Assembly (NCBI GenBank): GCA_039698075.1
Contig: JBDKTJ010000080.1
Span: forward strand, 1-18,287
Direction of reading: 5' to 3'
Length of the DNA: 18,287 nt
From: JAJFVC01 sp039698075
GTDB lineage: Bacteria > Planctomycetota > Planctomycetia > Pirellulales > Thermoguttaceae
Shown: piece after piece, positions 1-6,940 of the stretch
Numbering within the stretch: position 1 is the first letter of the stretch
Layout of the letters: each line of letters starts with the position of its first letter
The notes under the pieces: generated by a model
The model's database searches: none
Told to the model about the DNA's origin: nothing
Seen by the model: only the letters and a program-made list of their open reading frames with translations
Made by a program: the position numbers and the translations under genes

Positions 1-294
1 ATACATCAGCGGGATGCCAAAGAATCGAAAGATGACGACGAACACGAAAATGTTGTCCATCGACAGGGCTTTTTCGCTGACATAGGCGGTCAGGTATTTC
101 GTGCCCGCCGCGGGGCCGTCCCACCACCCGATGACTCCGCCGAATCCCAAGGCCAGGACGATCCAAAACACGCTCCACGCGGCCGACTCGCCAAGCGACG
201 GCGCATGGTCGCGACGGTGGGCCAACAGGTCGATCGCCAACAGCAAGGCGACCAGGACGCTGAATCCAATCCAATGCCAGACGGCAAGTTCCAA
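1..294 (-). CDS. TerC/Alx-family integral membrane protein (N-terminal part, runs off the window)
   Basis: The gene reads leftward and its C-terminal part lies outside the window; 98 codons are visible. The N-terminus is hydrophobic (about residues 5-22 and 42-62). It then carries the family's characteristic stretch YLTAYVSEKALSMDNIFVF, followed by a third hydrophobic run. TerC/Alx proteins are multi-pass inner-membrane proteins linked to metal-ion (manganese, tellurite) homeostasis, and the acidic Ser-Met-Asp-Asn segment is their hallmark. No ATG is available. The chosen start is the TTG at 294, which has AGAAGGA about 10 nt upstream; the reading frame is closed by a TAG at 331-333. It is divergent from purB. 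Family assignment is good; the physiological substrate cannot be told. Confidence 0.85.
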   Translation of the reverse strand, partial: MELAVWHWIGFSVLVALLLAIDLLAHRRDHAPSLGESAAWSVFWIVLALGFGGVIGWWDGPAAGTKYLTAYVSEKALSMDNIFVFVVIFRFFGIPLMY

Positions 295-332
295 GGCGGG
301 CGTCCTTCTTGAGTGGAGAAAACAAACAATCT

Positions 333-361
333 ACGATAGACGGTCGAGCGTGGTCTGACAA
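333..361 (-). promoter_or_regulatory. Putative sigma70-like promoter of the terC-family gene
   Basis: On the minus strand TTGTCA (361-356) and TATCGT (338-333) are separated by 17 bp, about 40 nt upstream of the TTG start. A small CCCC-GTC-GGGG hairpin sits just behind it at 370-380. Prediction by eye only. Confidence 0.45.
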
Positions 362-401
362 TATCTTCCCCCCGTCGGGGTGCTATCGCGACGCTGGCCG
401 A

Positions 402-430
402 TTGACAGAATCGGCGGCGGAACGTACAAA
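402..430 (+). promoter_or_regulatory. Putative sigma70-like promoter of purB
   Basis: A consensus -35 TTGACA (402-407) and TACAAA (425-430) are separated by 17 bp, about 70 nt upstream of the purB ATG. Position and spacing fit a housekeeping promoter. Confidence 0.5.
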
Positions 431-501
431 CCGATTTATGGATTCCGATGGCCGTTCCGCGGCTGCGTCGGCTTCACTTGGAATGCTTATTTCAAAAAAC
501 T

Positions 502-1935
502 ATGAGCGATCATCCCAATCAGTACGACAACCCGTTGATCTCGCGTTACGCCTCGCCGGAAATGAGCGCTCTGTGGAGCCCTCAGCGCAAGTTCAGCACG
601 TGGCGGCGGCTTTGGGTCGCGCTGGCCGAAGCCGAAGCAGAGTTGGGCCTGCCGATCACGCGAGGGCAGATCGACCAGTTGAAGTCGAAGGTCGACGCGA
701 TCGACTTCAAGGCCGCGGCCCAATACGAACGCAAGCTGCGCCACGACGTGATGGCCCACGTCCACGCTTACGGCGATGTCTGTCCCGAAGCCCGACCGAT
801 CATCCATCTGGGCGCGACCAGTTGCTACGTGACCGACAACACCGACTTGCTGCTGCTGCGCGAAGGGCTGCGGATGATCGCGGTTCGCGTGGCGGCGGTC
901 GTCGACCGGTTGGGGCGGTTCGCCGCCGAGTACCGCGATTTGCCGTGCTTGGGGTTCACCCATTTGCAGCCGGCTCAACCGACCACGTTGGGTAAGCGGG
1001 CCTGTCTTTGGGCCCAGGATTTCGCGATGGATCTGGCCGAGCTGGAACATCGGGCCGCAAGCCTCAAGGCGCTCGGCAGCAAAGGCACGACCGGCACGCA
1101 GGCCAGTTTCTTGGAGCTTTTTCACGGTGATCATGCGAAGGTGCGCAAACTGGAGGAACTGATTTGTCGCAAGATCGGTTTCCAGTCCGCCTACCCGGTC
1201 AGCGGGCAGACGTATTCGCGGAAGATCGACGCCCAGGTGTTGGGCGTTTTGTCGGGCGTGGCCCAAACGGCGCACAAGATGGCGACCGACCTTCGATTGC
1301 TGGCCCATCGCAAAGAGGTGGAGGAGCCTTTTGAGAAGGATCAAATCGGCTCGTCGGCGATGGCGTACAAGCGCAACCCGATGCGAAGCGAACGGATCTG
1401 CTCGTTGGCGCGGTTCGTGACCAGCTTGGAGTCGAGCGCCGCTCAGACTGCCTCGGTCCAATGGCTCGAACGGACGTTGGACGACAGCGCAAACCGGCGG
1501 TTGACGTTGCCGCAGGCGTTTTTGGCGGCCGACGCCGTGCTGATTCTTTGTCAAAACGTGGCGGCGGGCTTGGTCGTCTATCCTCGCGTCATTGCGGCCC
1601 ATCTTGAGGCGGAGTTGCCGTTCATGGCCACGGAGAACATTCTGATGGCGGCCGTGGCGGCGGGCGGCGATCGGCAAGACCTTCACGAGCGGATTCGCCG
1701 GCACAGTCAAGCGGCCGCGGCGGTCGTCAAAGAGCAAGGTCTGCCGAACGACCTGTTGAAGCGATTGGCCGAAGATCCGGCGTTTTCCAACGTGGACTTG
1801 GCCCAAGCGACCGAGCCGCAGCAGTACGTCGGTCGCGCCCCGCAACAGGTCGACGAATTTTTGGCCGAGGTGGTCGAGCCGATTCGGGCCCGATACGCCG
1901 CCGGCCCGGCGACGAACGCCGAAGTGCACGTGTGA
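502..1935 (+). CDS. purB: Adenylosuccinate lyase
   Basis: This 477-residue enzyme of the fumarase/aspartase superfamily acts twice in purine synthesis. It cleaves SAICAR to AICAR and adenylosuccinate to AMP, releasing fumarate each time. The superfamily signature is clear as GSSAMAYKRNP (about residues 283-293), the mobile active-site loop with the catalytic serine. HDVMAH (81-86), IHLGATSCYVTDN (101-113) and GFTHLQPAQPTT (151-162) supply further active-site residues. The length and the run of conserved blocks match the long eukaryotic ADSL type rather than the shorter Bacillus type. The frame stays open upstream, but the ATG at 502 (MSDHPNQYDN) is where similarity begins, so it was chosen although its Shine-Dalgarno is weak. 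It appears monocistronic and converges on flgM. Confidence 0.95.
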   Translation: MSDHPNQYDNPLISRYASPEMSALWSPQRKFSTWRRLWVALAEAEAELGLPITRGQIDQLKSKVDAIDFKAAAQYERKLRHDVMAHVHAYGDVCPEARPIIHLGATSCYVTDNTDLLLLREGLRMIAVRVAAVVDRLGRFAAEYRDLPCLGFTHLQPAQPTTLGKRACLWAQDFAMDLAELEHRAASLKALGSKGTTGTQASFLELFHGDHAKVRKLEELICRKIGFQSAYPVSGQTYSRKIDAQVLGVLSGVAQTAHKMATDLRLLAHRKEVEEPFEKDQIGSSAMAYKRNPMRSERICSLARFVTSLESSAAQTASVQWLERTLDDSANRRLTLPQAFLAADAVLILCQNVAAGLVVYPRVIAAHLEAELPFMATENILMAAVAAGGDRQDLHERIRRHSQAAAAVVKEQGLPNDLLKRLAEDPAFSNVDLAQATEPQQYVGRAPQQVDEFLAEVVEPIRARYAAGPATNAEVHV

Positions 1936-1985
1936 CGCGCGTTGCCGCTTGAAAAACGCAACGTCCCACGTGGCAAACGAGCCCG

Positions 1986-2217
1986 CGTCTTATACGTGTT
2001 CTAACCAGAAAGTGCGCGGTTACGTCCCAGTTTCGCCAATACCGCCATGTTTCCTATTGCCGCCATTGAGACGCTTGCGATTTCGCAAAAGATTGACAAG
2101 TCACGTCGTTTTTCTAAAAAATCTTGTGAAATCGCAAGCGGTTGGAACGTCCGAGGGAAACGACCAACTGCCTTCGCGGAAGAGCATCCGCGCATTCTCA
2201 AGTTGGAACGCGTCTTA
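1986..2217 (-). repeat. Post-stop-codon repeat, long copy (A)
   Basis: This noncoding element starts on the minus strand at the TAA of flgM and runs to about 1986. It shares three conserved blocks with a second copy at 3001-3156: the block next to the stop codon, the central GGAACG-rich block ending in CTTGCGATTTCACAAGA, and the distal block with GGTTACG and TATACGT. Copy A has about 80 extra bases (2041-2121). One arm in them (2074-2092) is inverted relative to 2122-2138, so the pair could form a 17-bp imperfect hairpin. It lies between convergent purB and flgM, where a bidirectional terminator would be expected. No coding frame is shared by the copies. Confidence 0.8.
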
Positions 2218-2493
2218 CCCGATCTCGTCCAGGAGCCGGTCGAGGGCGACGTTCAGCTTGTCGCCGGTCTCGTAGGTTCCCTCGGCGATCTGCTGGCGAA
2301 CCGCTTCGACCCGATCCGCTCGGATGTCGGGGAGCTGCTGGACCTGTTCGATCATTCGGGCGGCCTCGGAAATGTCGACTTCGTCGGCGATTTGAGGGGC
2401 CTCGGGCTTGGTCATGGGCTGCGACGGCCGAGCGCCGTGCGGCGCGGTGATCGACTGTGGACCGTGCAATTGGCTAGGACCGTAAATGTGCAT
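2215..2493 (-). CDS. flgM: FlgM-type anti-sigma-28 factor
   Basis: This 92-residue acidic protein has an unstructured N-terminal half (MHIYGPSQLHGPQSI...) and a C-terminal half typical of FlgM. DEVDISEAARMIEQV is followed by IRADRVEAVRQQIAEGTYET and a final helix, the part that holds the flagellar sigma factor FliA. FlgM keeps late flagellar genes silent until it is exported through the finished hook-basal body. A TTG five codons upstream is in frame, but the ATG at 2493 has GGAG 8-9 nt before it and is preferred. The gene stands alone without flagellar neighbours. A poor sigma28-like sequence (GCCGATGA at 2532-2525) lies just upstream. Its stop codon is the first triplet of the repeat that follows. 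Confidence 0.8.
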   Translation of the reverse strand: MHIYGPSQLHGPQSITAPHGARPSQPMTKPEAPQIADEVDISEAARMIEQVQQLPDIRADRVEAVRQQIAEGTYETGDKLNVALDRLLDEIG

Positions 2494-2595
2494 CGCTTGA
2501 TTCTCCAATTAGTGGGCGTTGGTCTCATCGGCCGCATCCGTGCGCCGAATTCATCCTTTTCACCGACGCCCCGCTCGTAGCGAAAACGTGTCCTT

Positions 2596-2619
2596 CCGTC
2601 ATTATAACGTCTGTGACGG
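2596..2619 (-). promoter_or_regulatory. Dyad overlapping a TATAAT, possible flgM promoter/operator
   Basis: A perfect 6-bp inverted repeat, CCGTCA (2596-2601) and TGACGG (2614-2619), flanks a minus-strand TATAAT at 2606-2601, about 110 nt upstream of the flgM ATG. No convincing -35 box lies at the normal distance, where an A/T run is found instead. An activator-dependent promoter or chance are both possible. Confidence 0.3.
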
Positions 2620-2628
2620 CGTGTTTTT

Positions 2629-2672
2629 TTGCCCAATGATGCCTCTCGGCATCCTCGGAGGTTTTTGGGCAA
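2629..2672. repeat. Nested inverted repeat (hairpin or cruciform) upstream of flgM
   Basis: The outer arms TTGCCCAA (2629-2636) and TTGGGCAA (2665-2672) are a perfect 8-bp inverted pair. Inside them GATGCC-TCTC-GGCATC (2638-2653) is a second perfect stem. A T-run precedes the structure on the plus strand, so it does not read as a standard intrinsic terminator in either direction. Confidence 0.5.
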
Positions 2673-3000
2673 CGTCGCGTCGCGCACAACCGCAAAGGTC
2701 TCGTCCGACCGAAACAAACATGCCGAACAAAACTTCTCGAACGCATCTACGCCGTGTCGCGATGCTGGCGAATATCCGTATTATGCGCCGTTGCGTCGCG
2801 CCGGCCAAGCCGAACGTCGACCGAATTCCCGTCGCCTCCTAGCTCGATCTACGGATGTTCACTACTCCTGGTTCGCGCCGCCGCGAAATTCTTTTCAGAC
2901 CGCATCGAAGCCTGTGAGAGTCGGGATTATAGGTGGATGCCGAAAAATAGACAAGATGAATCTTGGCTCCGTCGATTTCTCCACTGGGGGGCTCAACTGC

Positions 3001-3156
3001 CGTTTTATACGTATTCTACCGTGAAAGTGCGAGGTTACGCCCCAGTTTTGCCAATTTTCTTGTGAAATCGCAAGCGGTTGGAACGTGCCAAGGAAAACGG
3101 CCCACCGTTTTTCGCGGAAGAGCAGGCCGCACATTTTCAAGTTGGAGTGCGTGTTA
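3001..3156 (-). repeat. Post-stop-codon repeat, short copy (B)
   Basis: This is the second copy of the element at 1986-2217, in the same orientation. It starts at the TAA of the CvpA-like gene (3156-3154), just as copy A starts at the TAA of flgM. Blocks such as GAAATCGCAAGCGGTTGGAA (written on the plus strand) are identical. Other positions differ by substitutions and small gaps, so the copies are old. The 80-bp inner segment with the inverted arm is missing, replaced by two bases. Confidence 0.8.
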
Positions 3157-5085
3157 CGGCTCGGAAGCGTGGGACGGTTGTTCTGGGACCGCCGGCAGTC
3201 CCGGCCGAAATAGGGGTTCATCGACCCGCTCCCAAGTTTCGACGTACGGTCGGCCGAGGTACTTGCCGGTTCTTGGGTTTATGACTGGCCAGTTCATGCA
3301 CCGCAGCCGCAACCGATTGGGATTCTCGATGGTGATGGCGACGTGAACGGAATGTTGCGCGGCGACGTCCATCCCCAAGATGACATACAGGGTGCCCTTG
3401 ACGGGTTTTGTGTCCGACGGACGCGTAAAGACCCCGGAACACATCAGCAGCGCGTCACTGCTGATCAAACGGATGGAAAACGTCTTTCCATCATCGGCAA
3501 TTCGGAACTGCGCACCGGCCGACGCCTTCCAGACGCCGGTCAATGGGCCATGGGCCGCGGTTGCGCCGTTCGACGGGGAGGCTGGCGCGATCGAGGCGGT
3601 GGCTGAGCCTGCCGATGGTTTCATCTTCAAGCTCAGGCAAAAGGTGCAGAAGTTGCGCCAAAATCGGGTCCCATCGCCTTGGCCCATGTCCACGGCCTTG
3701 GCGTCGCAGACCCAGCCGTTTCCGTAAGGCGCCAGAGACCAGACGACGGTGTCGCCGGCCGCGCCCGGCTTCTCCAGCTTCAACAACGGCACGACATCAC
3801 CGATCGGCAGGATACGGGCCTTTTGCCCGGACGTTTGCAGCACGACTTGACGGCAGTTCGCGACAACCGCGTGTGATTGGGCCGGCACGCAAACCATCGG
3901 TCCGTGGTCGGCGAGGGGCTCGCATGCAATGGCGAACAGCCCCAGCACGTTATTGTTGACCAGAAGCAGTCCGCCATCGGAAACCCACCGTTGCAGCCGT
4001 CGTGCGGACCCCGGCGTGAACTTGTCGATTGTGCAGAGAGGGGATACCTCCAAAACGGACACGTGAGGATCGGAAGCAATCGTGCCAATTGTTTCGGGAC
4101 TCTGCAAAACCGCCGTTCGACTGGCCAACTGGGCCTCGAGCGATTCAGCCGGCTGCGTCTTGTCGGGCTGTTTTTTGTCGGGCTGTGTCGTTGCAGTCTT
4201 CTCGGGCGTTGTCTTTTTCGACGACATCGAAGCGGTCGGTTCTGGCGTTTTGTCAGACGTGACACTACCGACGGTCGTCGCCGTGCCCGTGCCGGCGGTG
4301 GTAGTGCCCGTCGAGGCGGTGGACGTTGCGGCGCCGGTTGTTGGGGCAGCGGTCGTCGCGACGACTGTGGCCGAACCCGTAGTGGTTGTGCCGGCGGAGG
4401 TGGACGTGGCGGACCCTGTGGTGGTCGTGCCGGTCGAGGCAGCGACGCTCGGGGGAGACGGGGCAGGGGGGGGCGGCGGCGATTGGGGCGACGTATCGCC
4501 GGCGCTGGCGGCGTCGACGGGCTTGGACGACGCGTCCACCGCGGTGGGGACCGCTTTGGTCAGTAAGGCCGTCATGGCGTCTTGGCTGGTTTGGGTGCTG
4601 TGGGCGACCGACACCAGGTCATGGAACCGATTGCACCACCAGCACACGTATCCGCGGTTGGTGGTCTGCGAGGCCGCGTTGAGTCCCAGAGTTTGGCAGA
4701 CGCCGAAGTCGGCCAGGGGCGTCAGCGAAACGGCCATCGCCACGAGGCTCCAAGTCAGGAACCCGGAAAAGAAGCCCAGAATGCCCGCCCCGACGTTGTC
4801 GAACGCCTTGGGCAACGGCATGCACAGCCGTCCCGACAGACAGGCGAAACTCAGTCCGTAAGCGATGGCGAACGTCATCACGCCGATGCTCAACATCGCC
4901 AAGCCGTAGCCGTAGGGCATCGTGGTGGCGGCCGGGATGTTGGCGACGGCCAAGGGGGTCAAAAACACGGCCATGTAGGCCGACGCCAACAGATTGAAGA
5001 ACAAGATCCACGCGGCGTAGAAGCCCACCTGCACGGCGATCCATGCAAACAAGGCGCCCAGAAGCACGGCCAGCCAAAAAGCCAT
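3154..5085 (-). CDS. CvpA-like membrane protein with low-complexity linker and large soluble C-terminal part
   Basis: This 643-residue protein has three parts. Residues 1-125 hold about four transmembrane helices in a CvpA/colicin-V-production-like layout, followed by a CWWC pair near 148-151. Residues 180-310 are a Pro/Ala/Thr/Ser-rich linker with imperfect copies of GTTTTGSAT, then a Lys/Gln/Thr-rich patch. Residues 320-490 form an alpha/beta domain with RRLQRWVSDGGLLLVNN, a strand-loop resembling glutamine-amidotransferase-like or DUF4159-type folds. Residues 510-643 are a separate domain starting LTGVWKAS. The ATG lies 6 bp after the stop of the upstream GspE-like gene, within the GGTAGGGTAG run, so the two are almost certainly co-transcribed and probably coupled. 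CvpA identity is likely but not certain; the function of the C-terminal part is unknown. Confidence 0.65.
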   Translation of the reverse strand: MAFWLAVLLGALFAWIAVQVGFYAAWILFFNLLASAYMAVFLTPLAVANIPAATTMPYGYGLAMLSIGVMTFAIAYGLSFACLSGRLCMPLPKAFDNVGAGILGFFSGFLTWSLVAMAVSLTPLADFGVCQTLGLNAASQTTNRGYVCWWCNRFHDLVSVAHSTQTSQDAMTALLTKAVPTAVDASSKPVDAASAGDTSPQSPPPPPAPSPPSVAASTGTTTTGSATSTSAGTTTTGSATVVATTAAPTTGAATSTASTGTTTAGTGTATTVGSVTSDKTPEPTASMSSKKTTPEKTATTQPDKKQPDKTQPAESLEAQLASRTAVLQSPETIGTIASDPHVSVLEVSPLCTIDKFTPGSARRLQRWVSDGGLLLVNNNVLGLFAIACEPLADHGPMVCVPAQSHAVVANCRQVVLQTSGQKARILPIGDVVPLLKLEKPGAAGDTVVWSLAPYGNGWVCDAKAVDMGQGDGTRFWRNFCTFCLSLKMKPSAGSATASIAPASPSNGATAAHGPLTGVWKASAGAQFRIADDGKTFSIRLISSDALLMCSGVFTRPSDTKPVKGTLYVILGMDVAAQHSVHVAITIENPNRLRLRCMNWPVINPRTGKYLGRPYVETWERVDEPLFRPGLPAVPEQPSHASEP

Positions 5086-5091
5086 GGTTGT

Positions 5092-6684
5092 CTACCCTAC
5101 CACGCGTTTGATTTCCTCGAGACTGGTGACTCCCGCGACGGCTCGTCGGAACGCTTCGGTGCGAAGGTTCGAGCGGCCTTGCCGTTCGCCGTCCGCTTTC
5201 AGCTTGTTGGCGATGGTTGCGTCCTGGGCGATGGCTGCCCGCAAATCGTTGGTGACCGGCAATAAGTCGCAGATGGCGGTTCGTCCGAAATAGCCGGTTC
5301 CACCGCAATGCTCGCATCCGACGGATTCGAACAGTTTCTGGACGTCGACGCCCTTCTGGCGGAGGTTTTGGGCCACGTTCTGGGGCAGTTCGGCAGGTCG
5401 CTTGCAGTGTTCGCACAGCCGCCGAAGCAACCGCTGCGACAACACGAGACTGAGGCCCGACGAGAGCAACATCGGCGAAATGCCGAGGTCCAGCAATCGA
5501 ATCAGCGCGGTGGCGTTGCTGTCGCAGTGGATCGTGGCCAACACCAAGTGGCCGGTCTGCGCGGCCCGCAACGCAATTTCAGCCGTCTCCTCGTCGCGGA
5601 TCTCGCCGACGCAGATCACGTCGGGATCCTGGCGCAAAATGCTTCGCAGGGCCGCGGCGAAGGTGATGCCGGCTTTTGGGTTGATTTCCAGTTGGCTGGC
5701 CTCGGGCAGGAAGGCCTCGATCGGGTCTTCGACCGTGATGACGTTGTGGCTCAGGCGGTCGATCTGGTTCAGCATCGAGTAAAGCGTGGTGGTTTTGCCG
5801 CTGCCGGTCGGCCCGCAAACCAGCACCATGCCCGACGGCTTGTTGACCGCCTCGGTGATGAGGGCGCGTTGTCGTTCGGGGATGCCGGCGTCGACCAGTG
5901 TGAAACGGCCGGCGTTGTGGTTCAAGACGCGGACCGACAGTTTTTCGCCGTTGAGCGCGCCGGCGCTGGCCACGCGGAACGAGACGGTGGTCGTTCCCCT
6001 TCGTGCGGTGAACGCGCCGTCTTGCGGCCGGCGGCGTTCGGAAATGTCCATGTTGGAGACCGCCTTGATGCTGTTGATCACAGCCCGGCAAGCGTCGGAC
6101 GGCACCTCGCGCAGGTTGCGCAACATGCCGTCGATCCGCAACCGCACCAAGTAGGTGGCCGTGTCCTTCGGGTCGATCAGGATGTCGCTGGCCCGATGGA
6201 TCAAGGCTTGATCGATTAGTTGGACGGTCAACTCGAACGAGGATCGGTCCTCGCCGCGATGTTGGCCGTGTCCTTGGATTTCACGTAGCTCGTTTCCCGT
6301 GGCGTCGAACAATCGCAGCGAGTCTTCGCTGGTTTCTTGGACGTCCTGAGAATGCCAGATCCGGGCTGTCGCGTCCCGGAGTCGATAGATCAGGTCAACC
6401 AGCGGGTTACCGGTCTTGCCGGTCCTTTTGGTGTCGCTCAGCACGAGCGCTAGGAAAATGGCCGGTCCCAGCCACAGCGAGGCGACCTGGATGGCGGAAC
6501 GATAGGCGTTGGGCACCAAGGGGCTGTCTCCGGCGCGTTGGGCCAGATACAAGCACGCAAGAACCCACCCGACGATCACCGCCAGGGCGAAAATACTGAA
6601 CGGCAGACCGACGGCCGACGGCTCGGTTTCCGCCAAAGGCAAACCGGCGACGACCACGGTCATGGTTTGGAACAGATGAGGCAT
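5092..6684 (-). CDS. GspE/PilB-type secretion ATPase with N-terminal membrane helices
   Basis: This 530-residue protein of the type II secretion/type IV pilus ATPase family would power assembly of a pseudopilus or pilus. The N2-like domain has ASDILIDPKDTATYLVRLRI. Walker A is GPTGSGKTTT (291-300) and Walker B lies in RQDPDVICVGEIRDEE (351-366). Two Cys pairs (424/427 and 457/460) form the zinc-binding insert, followed by GYFGRTAICDLLP. The usual soluble N1 domain is replaced by two hydrophobic helices (about 29-48 and 66-83), so it may be membrane-anchored. The ATG at 6684 was preferred to a TTG four codons upstream; neither has a strong Shine-Dalgarno. It is first in an operon with the CvpA-like gene. 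No other secretion genes are nearby. Confidence 0.85.
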   Translation of the reverse strand: MPHLFQTMTVVVAGLPLAETEPSAVGLPFSIFALAVIVGWVLACLYLAQRAGDSPLVPNAYRSAIQVASLWLGPAIFLALVLSDTKRTGKTGNPLVDLIYRLRDATARIWHSQDVQETSEDSLRLFDATGNELREIQGHGQHRGEDRSSFELTVQLIDQALIHRASDILIDPKDTATYLVRLRIDGMLRNLREVPSDACRAVINSIKAVSNMDISERRRPQDGAFTARRGTTTVSFRVASAGALNGEKLSVRVLNHNAGRFTLVDAGIPERQRALITEAVNKPSGMVLVCGPTGSGKTTTLYSMLNQIDRLSHNVITVEDPIEAFLPEASQLEINPKAGITFAAALRSILRQDPDVICVGEIRDEETAEIALRAAQTGHLVLATIHCDSNATALIRLLDLGISPMLLSSGLSLVLSQRLLRRLCEHCKRPAELPQNVAQNLRQKGVDVQKLFESVGCEHCGGTGYFGRTAICDLLPVTNDLRAAIAQDATIANKLKADGERQGRSNLRTEAFRRAVAGVTSLEEIKRVVG

Positions 6685-6760
6685 TATCCGCTGCAAAGGG
6701 CGACCAAAGACAAGGGGTAGTGTGCATCTCAGCTTGAAATCACGTCTCGCCCAAGGCCCT

Positions 6761-6790
6761 ATTCTAGACAGGCAGGTGGCGTATCGTCAA
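6761..6790 (-). promoter_or_regulatory. Putative sigma70-like promoter of the GspE-like/CvpA-like operon
   Basis: On the minus strand TTGACG (6790-6785) and TAGAAT (6766-6761) are separated by 18 bp, 77 nt upstream of the ATPase ATG. Both boxes are close to consensus. Confidence 0.55.
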
Positions 6791-6816
6791 GATGGGGGCG
6801 GCCTTCTTGTGACGGA

Positions 6817-6845
6817 TTGACAATACGTAAGTCGAAGTATTATAA
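6817..6845 (+). promoter_or_regulatory. Putative sigma70-like promoter of the TPR protein gene
   Basis: A perfect TTGACA (6817-6822) is followed after 17 bp by TTATAA (6840-6845), or after 15 bp by TATTAT. It lies about 95 nt upstream of the ATG at 6941, back to back with the promoter of the GspE-like operon. Confidence 0.55.
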
Positions 6846-6940
6846 AAAAACGCCGGAGCGACGAAATTTCCGTCTTTTCACGCAACGTTTTGTTCTTTTC
6901 ACCTGTTGACTCGTCGTCGGCGACGCAAAGGGGGGGTGAC

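Larger units (their letters stand above)
2494..3000. other. Gene-free stretch upstream of flgM
   Basis: Open frames here are short, lack ribosome-binding sites and resemble no family I recognise. What can be seen are a dyad around a TATAAT (2596-2619) and a nested hairpin (2629-2672), listed separately. Nothing could be assigned between about 2680 and 3000; the next recognisable item is repeat copy B. Confidence 0.6.

Noticed and set aside
487..1929. Long open frame antisense to purB
   Set aside because: Arg/His/Leu/Gln-rich translation with no family motif; it mirrors the codon bias of purB, whose conserved motifs are clear on the plus strand.
2720..2842. 40-codon frame starting MPNKTSRTHLRR
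   Set aside because: No ribosome-binding site, no recognisable motif, and basic composition typical of random frames in this DNA.
4082..4861. Val/Ala-rich frame opposite the linker of the CvpA-like gene
   Set aside because: It is the complement of the Thr/Ala repeat linker; low complexity, no ribosome-binding site.
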